This document shows positions 20,577-32,300 of a stretch of DNA of 64,000 bases, piece by piece. Origin of the DNA: Coptis chinensis. Its lineage: Eukaryota > Streptophyta > Magnoliopsida > Ranunculales > Ranunculaceae. Below the pieces are notes generated by a model. It saw nothing but the letters and a program-made list of their open reading frames with translations, ran no database searches and was not told the DNA's origin. The translations under genes were made by a program, and so were the position numbers. Positions within the stretch are counted from its first letter, which is position 1, and each line of letters opens with the position of its first letter. The stretch lies in assembly GCA_015680905.1 (NCBI GenBank), contig CM027384.1:78339501-78403500 (forward strand). The letters run 5' to 3'.

Positions 20577-21979
20577 TCAACTCTTCTTGTCCACAGCTTT
20601 CAAGAGAAAAAGCACTTGGAGGAAGTAGTAGGATGCACCTCCTATTGTAGCATATTGCAACTTTTCATTTCCTTCAACTGAAGGAAAATGTTCATCTTCT
20701 GCCCTGTTGAACCCTCCTGCTAACCAACCAAGGTTCTTATAACCTCCTTCATATAGTCTAGAAATAGCCGTCAAAGACCTGAAATGAATAAGAATTGCAG
20801 CGGCAATACATTATTTAATCTCTCATCAGTTTGATACCAAATATGCTTCCCTTAATATGCCGAGTTCTATTTCATACCATAGTACAAAATATCAGGATAT
20901 GGATATTTATCGATATTCAATTTTTGGATATGTATCGTGGATATATCCCCCTTTTTGGGGATATTTGACATTGTTTCACATGCAAATATCGTAGATATAT
21001 CCAAAATATCGATAAATATCGTGGATATTGTAGATATTTCTTGATATATCATGATACATTATTTATATTTATTTAAAATATAATGGTAAATATTAAATAA
21101 AATTATTATATACACAAAATATCGCAAAATATCTCCAAATATCGCAAAATATCCCTATATATCACAAATATCGCCGATAATTACAGTCGTATATATCTCT
21201 GAACATATCGTGATATTTATATATCTTTCTCTGAAATCTAGATAGATATCCCCAAATATCGCGATATATCGAGATATTTTGTACTATGTTTCATACTACT
21301 TTATTTGGTTCATTACATTACTTAGGAGCTCATTTTTCTGTCCTGTTAGTATCATTTCATATTTATTTGTGTAAACTGTGAACAACAATTTAAAGTAAGC
21401 GAGACCATTGTTTGTTTAATTAATGTACATTTTTCAGAACTATAGATGTGCAAGTTTTATCACCATTACACATAATACAAATATGAGCCATTGCCGAGAA
21501 TTCAGTAGAGATTCTTACCTCAATCCTTCTCCACAGGCTACAAGAAGCTTCACTTCCTTATCTGAAACTAACTTCTCAACTTGTAGAAGAAAATCAGGAT
21601 TGAAAGTTGTGAATTTTTGTCCAGTCCATAATCCAATGTACCCAAAATGCACCCACTTTTTCAGTAAAGTAATGGGACCATTATCGTCGTCCTTCACAAA
21701 CAGAGGAACATGTAAGGATCCCGATACAAACGCCTTCTCCCTCTCCCAAACAGGTCGAATATCTAGTAATGTGAATTCTTCATTGTTAATGACTGATAAA
21801 GCATCCTTTGCAAATACAGACCTGACTGTTCCAGATTGTACAAGCTCCTTAGCACTAAGGGAGACTGCATTGATACATAAACTAGGCCTACGGGGATTAG
21901 TGGAATGCTGTAGTTTAGAAATCTTCTCATATTTCAGTCTGAAATGAGAAGTATTAAGTTGGTCTAGACGAATTGCCAT
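20577..21979 (-). CDS. STR10: Rhodanese-like domain protein, STR10-like (plastid)
   Basis: Two exons, 21979-21519 and 20778-20577, are joined across a 740-bp intron (donor GTAAGA, acceptor TTTCAG). They give about 220 residues. The first 45 or so residues are basic and Ser/Asn-rich, consistent with a plastid transit peptide. The rhodanese fold follows with LLDIRPVWEREKAFVSGS (residues about 70-88), the single-domain plant signature GYIGLWTGQKF, and the catalytic loop ACGEGLRS with the active-site Cys near residue 149. The intron splits the codon of the loop Arg. A hydrophobic C-terminal stretch (YYFLQVLFLLKAV) may anchor it in a membrane. From memory it resembles Arabidopsis STR10. The physiological substrate of this group is not established. 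A 411-bp MITE sits in the intron. Confidence 0.85.
20878..21288. mobile_element. hAT-like MITE in the rhodanese intron
   Basis: The 16-bp perfect inverted ends CATAGTACAAAATATC (20878-20893) and their complement (21273-21288) are flanked by the 8-bp duplication TTTCATAC (20870-20877 and 21289-21296). The duplication length points to the hAT superfamily. The 411-bp interior has no coding frame. It is made almost wholly of ATATCG/CGATAT-type words, so the whole element is nearly self-complementary in composition. Confidence 0.88.
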
Positions 21980-22059
21980 ATCTCTTATCCAAAAATGACG
22001 GAGTGTCCTTATATCCTTGGTTCTTTACTACCACACACTTGGTCATCAACTCATGAGCC

Positions 22060-22070
22060 TTATATATAGG
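22060..22070 (-). promoter_or_regulatory. TATA box of the rhodanese gene
   Basis: The minus strand reads CCTATATATAAGG, about 82 bases upstream of the ATG at 21979. This predicts a transcription start near 22030 and a leader of about 50 nt. Confidence 0.55.
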
Positions 22071-22728
22071 GAATCTATTAAGTTCATCATGGTTTCAACT
22101 TATAGATAAAATCTGCTCATCTTATCGTGCTATTGAATCATTAACCAAGGAAGGTTAACTGTAAAAAATGGGTGCAACGAGCACACTGTTATACTAGTGG
22201 GGAGTGTTCTAAATGGCTCAAACATTCTCTCGCTCCCCACGTGTACAAGTCCACACAACATTATTTTCCTTTTTTTTTTTTCACTCATTCGATATATACC
22301 TTTTTACAGCCAACAGTTACATTAGTGAACAATTTCATCAATCTTACCAGGAAAAAAAAACGAAAATCAAGTTATAGGAGGGACAGTCTTCAGCACTATA
22401 AATAAATTACATGCCTGTGTACCCTTCAAAATATAATCTACAAGTACAACAATCCCTTCTGAACAAGAGAACAAATTCCACCCACAACACTAACGAAAAT
22501 TCACAAGCTTACAAACAAATTATAGTTGAACAACTTCAAAAAATTTAAAACTTATTACTGATGGATGAATTGACCTCATCAAAAAGCGTTTTAACTTTTG
22601 AAAATTTTGTTAACAGCACCTGAAGTAGTGATAATTTACACTGGCCCACAGGGTTGGACAGCGGCATTCCCTACACATTTTTCAGGTGCCCAAAGAACAA
22701 TAGAACTTCTATGCATCGATCTTCAATC

Positions 22729-25700
22729 CTATGTCCAAAAAGAAGAAGGGATTCCATGTTTTTGAAACCACTCGGGCATATGAAACTTTTCATGGAGCAC
22801 GGGCCTTACATCTTTATGCAGTGATAGTTGTTTGAGCAGAGGAAGTAGGACTTCCGAGAGCTGAAATGCACAGGAACAGGAGAAGCATGGATCATGAATT
22901 AGTTGGCAATCATGCAGTTTTGAAGCATTGGTGTAAAAGTTATTTGGCATAGTCCAGGGTTCAAAATGTTGTAGCTCATAATACCTGATCATCGTAAGGC
23001 TGTCCTGCGGAAAATGGGACACATGGTATTCCGTTCAGTGGTTGCAATAAGAAACTGAATGGGTTATTATCAACGATAACAGTTCGGCAGAGATTCTTTG
23101 ACAGCGAAGAGAGATCCTTCACATGCTCCCGATACTGCCTGTGATGTATACACCAGCAAGTTTTATCAAACACTAAAAGAAGGTACAAACCTTTGAGCTC
23201 AAGCAGTCAAATACCAGAGATTCTAAATTTTCACCAATTTTATAATCACAAAGCGATCACAACAACCGAGAACATTATTCTCATACTGCCTTGAAAGGAG
23301 AAAGAAGCATCACAGTACCGAGAAAAGGTTTGAGGAATGACAAAATAAATTCCACTTGAATAAGCCTCAACAGAAATCATAGATACCATCACTAAAGTAT
23401 ACAGTACAAACCCTAAAAGCACTAAAGTTTAATTTTGTGATTTGATTCATACATGTGTCAGGAACCGGAACATCTGAATACCTTGATATCCATATAAAAA
23501 AATGCATTTGCTGAGAACTATTTTTAATCTTATTTCAGCATAGAGTAAATTTCATTAGCTACAGGACAAATAAAGTGGGACAAAGCATCGCAGATAAAAC
23601 AACAGCATCCCCAAACATAACAACACGGTGCAACCCGAGAACCAGGACAAGAAAGACAAATATTCAATCCTCAATTAAGCCCCCAAAAACATTTCAAATA
23701 CCCAACCTCAAAATATGACAGCCTCCAACCAAAACACAAACGGGGTGTCAATCAACCCCTCCCACAAATTCGACCAAAACAAACAAAATTCCTTTATAAG
23801 ACACTAGAATAACTGGACTGCAATAAGAATCTCCAGCAAGTGCACCATGACGTATTCCAACCTGGAGGAGCAAAAGACATCCACCAGAACAAGAGACAGC
23901 TTGCAATTATGTAATGAGTGGTTCCTTTATCAACCAGATTGGCATGCAAGAAGTTGGCAGAAATCCTTGATCCAAAAGTAAGTTTATCAAGGCCCGTATC
24001 TAATGTTACCCTCAAGGACACAAGTAACTTGGTTGAAATTTAGTTAATGCAACACATACCATGGCTCATGACTTCATATGCCATCTCGGGTATGTTATAA
24101 AGGCAAACAAGCATGCAGGCGAATGAAGTTATGCTAAATTTGGGTACAACTGAGAAGATAGTCAGATACTTATTCCATGACCTATTTTACCAACTATATC
24201 GAGCCACCTAGGTACGTATGGTTACAATTCTCTTCTTCCAAAGTCTTCTTCTTTATGGATGTCCAATTTTATCCATATCTTGATCAGACCTATGATTTGA
24301 TCAAATATTGATTAAACAAATTTGGCACACATGCAAGAAGATGTGAGCACACCCGCCCACACGCACAGACACACATACACATAATATATGGGAGAGATTT
24401 CTCTTTAGTAGGTGGCACTCTCTTACTTTAGTCCGTGATGTCGCCCCCCAGTAGGCACTCTCTTCACCCCAGAGTGCCATCTCAACACTTTCATAGACAT
24501 ATTATACTGCAGATCTGAATTATGAGTTAGGAGTTAGGACTGCTTCATGGTTTTCCCAATTTCACAACAAACATGCTTTGTTCTTTCCCAAATATTTAAA
24601 AAATAATAATAATATTTCAATAGCTAGATAGATTACACCTATCTGAAATTTCTCCACAGTATACAGTCCTCAATGTTTCAGACACTCCTACCGTTTCTCC
24701 AGAAACTGGGCAACATCTGCCTATTTTTCCAATCATAATAGAAGTTTTTATGAACACCTGAAAATCCTCTGTTAACAGTAAATGCTACCACTGCTTGACT
24801 AAAATAATTAGCTCTATTTAAGTATGAGTAAAAGCATATTTGACCTGCATTACTGGCCATTAAAAAGGCATAGGAAATATTATGGTAATTTTATTCATAG
24901 CAAATCCATAATACATGGAGAAGTCCAGGGATCAGAGGATTCACAACCTAGCATGCGAGAGAAGAAAGGTACGCAAAGAGATGGCGTATAGTCCTCTGCA
25001 TGGATACTAAGACATCCCAGTTCCCACTAGGTTGCCCCCCTAACCTAATTATCATTTTCATTCACTCTTGCTTCCTTAGAAATTCACAAAGGTAAACGAG
25101 ATACCCAATCCCAAAAAATGCCAATGAAACACAAAAATTATCCCGTCAGAACTTATGGTGTATACTATTGTTTCTATAGTACTACATTAATGTTTAATAT
25201 TTTAAAGTTGGCTATTGCTCATAGAGGGTCAGAATCATTCAGTATGAAACCAAGCAGAAACACAACTATAATAGCCGAATAACTCAATATGCTAAATGAA
25301 CGCCACTGCAAAGATACCCATAGATACCTAATGGAGTTTCATCCCCACATTCTCATTCTACTTCGAAATACTTCCTTGTTTCTATTTGGTAATCATAACA
25401 AATACCATAACTAAGTATAATTTCCTTAAATATTATTACGACAATAACCTATGACATATTAGATATCTTATTGCATTGAATGTACATCTCAGATAGGATT
25501 AAGAGGTATCCACATTTCCTTTCCATAATAATGTCATAATAGAACTCTTTTTTTTAATAAGGACTGTTGCCCATTAAAATTTGACTTTTGGCGTTTCAGA
25601 TTTCTCTTGAATAGTTGGGGTTTGGACACCTGGGCTTTGAGGTCCGCTCACCATTTTACTCTACTAGTTATTCTTGACACGTCTTTCCTCTCTCTGTTTT

Positions 25701-28246
25701 TCCTTCTTACGCATTTAGTGGAGCATATGACAGCCACAAGTTTTCTTCAGCGAAGGCTAAAAGACTGTTGCACCAAATGACCACCAAAATCTTAGTCTAT
25801 TTGACTGTTCACCAGGTACGCTTTGGCATATGGAGTAAGATGGGACAAAGGGTTTCCACGTGGGCCGTGCCAATCTGTTTGACACTTCGCTCCACCAAGA
25901 CACATTTTCATTTTACTATTTTAGTCACTCATTTTCAGGAATCTACATTCTGTACCGAAATGACTATCCAAAACACACACGTGTTGAGTCCATAGGCTTG
26001 ACCCTTTTTAAAATGATCAATGTCTCAAACCAAAAGTGTGATCCATAAAACAGGTGGAAGGTTCAAATGGATCTCCAGTGGCTACTTCATGAATGGTCTA
26101 CTGCCTACACAAAGCATCTGGTCTGTTGCATTCTCTGTCCTCTTTAAGGGAATATTAAGGCGATTTGAAAGTTACATCAGTTTCTTGAGAAGAAAAAAGG
26201 AACACAACTGAGTTTAAAAATCAATGATCAATCAAATCACAAGCAAGAATGTGCACCAAGTCACCTGATTGTCTATGAACAACAGCAACAAGAAAAAAGA
26301 AAATAAACGTGTACTGTCAACAAATGCATATTTTAAAATGACAGCTGAAATGAAATCTGTCATTCAAGCAGGTTACAGTGGGAAGGGGGAAGGGGAAAAA
26401 GAACTCTTACGTGCTGGTAGTTGAAGGCCTATAAAGACGAAGGCTAAATCGATTCCCATCATCTATTATGTCAACTAGTGGTCTAGCATAACCTGTAGGA
26501 CACCTAAAGACAATAAATCAAACGAATTAAAGAAAATGCTATAGAGAAAAGTTCATAAGAATACTGAACAAAAACGCAAACCTTCAAGACCAGCAGTGAA
26601 GAGCACAAGATCTGCAAATTCACTCGTCTCTTTTAAAAAATTTCTCAAACCTGGACGTTCAAACACTGTGACATGATTCACCTTAGGCTTTCCGTCATAC
26701 TCCTTCAATTATATATAAATAATCTTTTAAGTGGGATTTCATTCTGAAAACACGTTATTAACAAGTAAACTAGATCAGAAAGTACAAAAGGCAAACCTTG
26801 TCTGAAGATACGCATTCCAGCTCGAACCAACTAAGTCCTGCCTCTGTAGCTTGACTGCGAAGAATGACGGGCAAGCTAGATGTCTCGTAAGCACATACTA
26901 GAGTCTCATCTAAGTCCAGAACGAGCTGCAGGGCAAGGAGCACTCATAAGTATCTATACACTTAAAAAATTGAGTAGCTGTGAAGAACAAGGTGAACAAA
27001 AAAAAAATGTATTACATGCAATGAGCTCATTTAGACAGAGACAAAAACTACATGCAATACAGCAAACAAGTGGGCTCATTTTTTTCTTATAATGAAAATA
27101 ACTTCATTACTAAATTGCATCTTCTGGAAAAGGTTGAGGGTAACAAAGTGAGGTCTTCTAGCAGTAACACACTACAATACTGAGCCTAACAGTTAACGCA
27201 TCGTGAAAATCAAAGTCTGTTACTAAGGGATGGCTAGCTGAGTATGTGCCTACTACATTTAAAAAGAGACAACATTCAACTAATGAAAATCTGTCCACTT
27301 ATTCCACTACATTGAGCAGTAGACAAGGAGATCTTTTAGTACTTTCCTAGCAAAAAACTTTCATTTAGCGCATTTCCCCCTTGGAAAACATCAATGCTAC
27401 AAACCAACTTCCGTGTTTTCGTATATTCGTTCTCACAAGTTTGCATCTCAATTTTCATACCTTCCTTTCCTACTTTGCATCAAGCATTGCAATTAGTTTC
27501 CATCTAAGCTTCAGTTACTTAACATCTATACTAAACGAACTCAATCCAAAACAAATCTTTGTCGTTAAACTCAATTCATCCAACAGCCCACCAACTGTTG
27601 CATAACTACTTAACCGTAGTCCATACGTAAACCTAAACCCAAGCGACGACAGTTGCCCCAACACATAAGAAGCAAATATTTTATGAGGTCTAAACATTTT
27701 AGCAACTGTATGAAACAACAATGACTGTCTGATTCCAATACAATATAAAACTTGTATAGGTCTACTTACACTAAAACTTTCCTCACCCCAATCCTTAATT
27801 CCATAAAATGAATCCCATCAAAACATAGTAAAAATGAAAAATCAAACACATGCCCAATTCTTAAAACAGCTGAAATAAACAATTACCGTAAGTTTGTCCA
27901 AGCATTGTTGATCATCATCATCATCATTATTATTTCCAGTAACATGTAAAGAAGTAGTAATAATAGTATCACAAACAACAGTAGTATTATTATTATCAGA
28001 AGAAGGGGAATCAGTAAGGGGTATTTCAACAACAGGTAAAGGCTTAAAAGCATGTGAAGAAGAAGAAGAAGAAGAAGTGAGTAAAGGGTATCTAAAACCA
28101 ATAAAGGATAAAACTTGTGCAATTGAAGGAGCACCCTTGACGATCTGAAGAAAAATTTGATAAAAAAAAGCAAGCCATGTCATTAAAACTTTCCAAAGTG
28201 TTGTTTTTGGTGGGTACACTTCTGACTGGTGAGTCAACTCAGCCAT
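22729..28246 (-). CDS. FCP1/SCP-type HAD phosphatase, membrane-associated
   Basis: Six exons give about 325 residues: 28246-27887, 26925-26797, 26702-26582, 26492-26411, 23138-22985 and 22860-22729. All junctions are GT-AG and phase-consistent. Residues about 16-38 are hydrophobic (LMTWLAFFYQIFLQIV), followed by a low-complexity Ser, Asn and Asp linker coded by GAA/ATC repeats. The FCP1-homology (NIF) domain begins with LVLDLDETLV, whose two Asp (about 124 and 126) are the nucleophile and acid/base. It continues through FERPGLRNFL, DLVLFTAGLEGYARPL, and VDNNPFSFLLQP near 253. These proteins remove phosphate from Ser/Thr of protein substrates such as RNA polymerase II CTD; the substrate of this plant subfamily (Arabidopsis At3g55960-like, from memory) is not known to me. 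Intron 4 is 3.27 kb. Confidence 0.87.
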
Positions 28247-29335
28247 GGTTTGTTTGTTAACTCAGTTTAGAACAAATAACAAAGGAGAGAGAAGAGCTTA
28301 ATAACGTTAATGAGCTGTTTGTTGTCTGTTTGTTTGTAAGTACTTTTGTTTTTCTTAGGTGGGTGGGGTCTACAGATTCTTTTTTTTTAGTTTATTAGTT
28401 TAGAGAGAAATCAAGATTCTATTATTTCTTGTGGGTCCCATTTATTTTGTAATGGCTAATTAGAGTTAAGAATTTATTATTACAGTTTTTCATTTCCGAG
28501 TTACGTGCATGAATTTGATTGATTGGTTGGCGACTTTGATGCAACTTCAATCTATGAATCTAACATTTTGTTCGAATATTTGACTTGTGAGGTATCATAG
28601 AAGAGTTTAGTTTTCAAAAAACATGTAGCATAACAGTTGAGCCATGTGATTTTTAATTGCCATCAAACGTGTTCTTCAGGGTGGGAAAATTCCAGCCTAA
28701 AAACTGAGTTTTCCATGGATATATAATCAAACAAGTACTACAGCTTTTTCCAACATAAACTACCATTTTGATACTTCAAATTCTATGAATGGACAAATTA
28801 ATGCTTTGTATACATCTATAGTAGATTTTTATCTAATAAATTTGTTAATATTCATGAACAAACCTTGCAAATCACAATTATGGATGCCTTTCCCTTTCTT
28901 CCTTCCTATGTATACACATATAATATATACGCAAGTCAACAAATGATTTAAGTTATAGGATCATATAGGAGCCGTATATCTACTAATATTGTGCCGACAC
29001 AATCCTGTGCCCCGTGCAACAAGAAATTCCACAACACGTCCCATTGTCACAGATTACAAGTACTCTGGTTTTCCAATTTGTCTTCATAAACTCTTATGAG
29101 CTAGCATTAATGATGCTAATCTGAAGGACCGCACTAGTCCTACTTCTCACGTCACCTGACCCCACGCAAATCGACGGTGAGATAACATTCCACACCGTCT
29201 AAACCATACATCACTCAAACACCATAACAAAACAAAAAGCCCAAGCCCAAAACGTTCAGCCAAGTCTGAAAAACTAGTATCAAGAAGAAGAAGAAGGAAG
29301 AAGAAGAAAGAAAATATATAGAGGAGAGAGGAGGA
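28247..29335. promoter_or_regulatory. Divergent intergenic region, phosphatase/DnaJ
   Basis: This 1.1-kb AT-rich interval separates two head-to-head genes and must contain both promoters. I see no convincing TATA box at the right distance for either gene, and no clear array of heat-shock elements (alternating GAA/TTC). A GAAGAAGAAG purine stretch lies in the DnaJ leader at about 29281-29310. Confidence 0.5.
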
Positions 29336-32300
29336 ATGGGAGTAGATTATTACAAAATATTAGGAGTAGACAGAAACGCAAAAGACGATGACTTGAAAAA
29401 AGCCTATCGTAAACTCGCTATGAAATGGCATCCAGATAAAAACCCTAACAACAAAAAAGAAGCCGAAGCTAAATTCAAACAAATCTCCGAAGCCTATGAC
29501 GTAAGCGATAACAAAAACAAAAATTAATATTTCACTTTAATTTCATATTAATTTCTAACACTTTTATTATATTATATTATATATTAAACAGGTTTTGAGT
29601 GACGGGCAAAAAAGAGCAGTGTATGATCAGTATGGAGAAGAAGGATTAAAAGGAGTACCACCACCTGGTACTGGGTATTCGGGTACACCCGATGGGTATT
29701 CGGCTGGTGGTGGTGGGGGGTCGTCGTTTCGGTTTAACCCGAGAAACCCGGATGATATTTTTTCCGAGTTTTTCGGGTTTGCTAGTCCGTCGTTTAGTGG
29801 AATGGGAATGGGAGGAGGTGGTGGTGGTATGGGTGGTTCTTCGGGTTTTCCTAGGGGTATATTTTCTGGTGTTGGTGCTGAGGAAATATTGGCACAGATG
29901 AGAGGTGGGGGTGGGGAAGCGTCGTCGGGGAATGTAATGAGAAAAGCGGCTCCTATTGAAAGGAATTTACCTTGTAGTTTGGAGGATTTGTATAAAGGGA
30001 CTACTAGAAAGATGAAGATTTCCAGGGATGTACTCGATTCCAGTGGGTATGTTACATGTTTAAATTTATCAACTTTGCATTTAATGGTTTTATTGTGTAT
30101 ATACATGAGTTTAATGATTTTTTAGCTTGAGTTAGAAGATTGATGCATATAGTATGTTGACTAAGATCACTACTTTAACTGGGAATGTGGAGCACTTCAA
30201 TTGAGGAAATGTCTTTTTTTAGAGTCGTTATAATTGTTTCTTATGAAGTTGCTTTTGTTTTGTATGAACTTGTTATAATTGTTACACTTGATTGGCGAAT
30301 CTAGTTAAAGTTGTTAGGTTTTTTGCATTTATGAAAGCTAAATATTGCACATGCGTTAAAAAAAGTTAGATACTTGAATCTGAATTTTGTTGTAATAGAT
30401 ACACCCAAATGTAGAAACAATCAAACTGATGGAATTGGAATATTGACTTATTGACAATTAGAGTGGATGATTGGCTAGAATGAAAGACATTTTTAGAAGC
30501 CTTGAGATATTGGAATTGTATGGAGATGGAAGACTCTGCTTAGCTAATCAAAAAGTCAATTTGTCTTAATGCCCTAATGTTAAGTCCAATGGCTCTTTAT
30601 CCCCCTAAAAGTGGAGGCCAAAGTGGAGGTTTTCACTCTCTATCTGTAATTTACTCTCTATATATAGGGAGTATTATTGAAATACAGAGTACGTTCCGCG
30701 CCACTTCAAGTGGAGTGGTATGACTCACTTTTCTATTCCGTGCCAGTTCAAGTGGAGTGGTATGACTTACTTTATTTTTTCTTTCTTTATTTGCATTCTG
30801 AGCCAGATGAAGTGGAGTGGTTTTTTGAGGTTTTCATTCCATACCTGTAAAACCATTGGACCCATTTTCCTTATCTATATCTGTAAAACACTGTTAAATT
30901 GAGGAATAAGGATAAAGAGTCCAAAACCATTGGACTCAGCCTAATAGTTGATGACCCTTGAAAAACGACAAAATTTGGCTTTGTTAATGGTCTTTTCTAC
31001 TGGGCTAATGAGTGGCTAGATGTGGATGGGATTTTCATATATTTGTTTCTTAGTTGAGGACAAGCATCAAACTGGTATGGGAAATTGTATCTACTTAGTC
31101 TTTTACTACTTCTTTCATGAATTTGAGGTTCTCATAAATGTCCGGAATGGTACTTAATCACAAAGTAAAGGATCTCCAATAGCTTTTGAATGGAAGCTAA
31201 ATTTTTGTAAAGGTCTGTAGCCTTACCTACCTTGGGTAAGGGTGCATGCCATTCATAAGATATGCTAAGGCCTCTAGACACTTGAGTTGCAAGGAAAGGC
31301 TTTTCGTTAGCTGAGACAAGGTTCAATGCAACAAACGATGATAGATACTTTTTAAGGTTCCAAATAGTAGCATATAGGCACCAAGACACCCTAAAATATA
31401 TCAATATACATACGGATCAGATATGTACATATATATAAATGGCGTAAGCAGCGGTACGACATAAAGGGGCACCCATTCAAGCCTTGTCTTCTTGTGGGTC
31501 AATAAATTAGAATTTGTTGAAGTGTTGGTTAAATGGTATGTTATCCCAGCAATTTATTGTGTGAAGATATTTGTGAAATGATAGTTGAGCTTTGGTAGTT
31601 GTGAGCAGTTAAACAATATCAATGGTCTCACCACCTTGTTAATAGTTATGTGAGAGCAATGTGACATAGGTCGGAAGAGGTGTGTGTCGACACCTATTTG
31701 AGTACTTAAACACAAATACAGAACCAGTTCTTGATCCCTTGTGTCAAAGAGTTTGAACTTTGGTGTTCCCTCCGTGTTGTTTCGTTTTACTGTTTCCTCA
31801 TAACCTTTCTTGGAAAAAATTGATATTGATGTGATAGGCGTATTTGCATTAGGTATTCTCTGGTGGTGGCTCAAAACTCATAGAACTCGGTCAGCACACT
31901 ATCTTGCAGAAGTAAAATAAATTCTGAATTTCAGGTGGCCCAGACTGGTTCCACAACATAGTGGATATAAATAATAAAGAAAATACTGAGAACAATATTA
32001 ATGTAAAAAGACTACAAAATTGGGTGGTCCCTGATGTATGATCATGGAGATTTCGTTTGTGGTTTTTCTGCTGTTAGGATCTCCTCCACCACGACCTTCA
32101 CCCCTACCTTAGTCATGGTGAGAAACTCGAGTGTTTTTCACCTTATAAAAAAGATCTATCTTGGTGGGTTTTGGATGAGAAAAGTGTTGAACTATTCAGA
32201 AACACTGAAGAAGAGATGTAGCTTTTGCTCAATATCTTGGTGGGTTTATAATATATGCAACTTGGCTATGTACTCTTAGGCCATGTGTGAGCAGCGCAGC

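Noticed and set aside
21423-21947. 174-codon plus-strand frame
   Set aside because: It is antisense to exon 1 of the rhodanese gene, whose splice sites and catalytic motif are clear.
25768-26211. Overlapping plus-strand frames of 62-75 codons in phosphatase intron 4
   Set aside because: There are no conserved motifs, splice support or start context. They look random.
27883-28173. Leu-rich 96-codon minus-strand frame
   Set aside because: It is an alternative frame of phosphatase exon 1, created by the low-complexity GAA/ATC repeats.
29281-29330. Heat-shock element from GAAGAAG repeats before the DnaJ gene
   Set aside because: A heat-shock element needs alternating GAA and TTC. This is a one-sided purine repeat within the leader.
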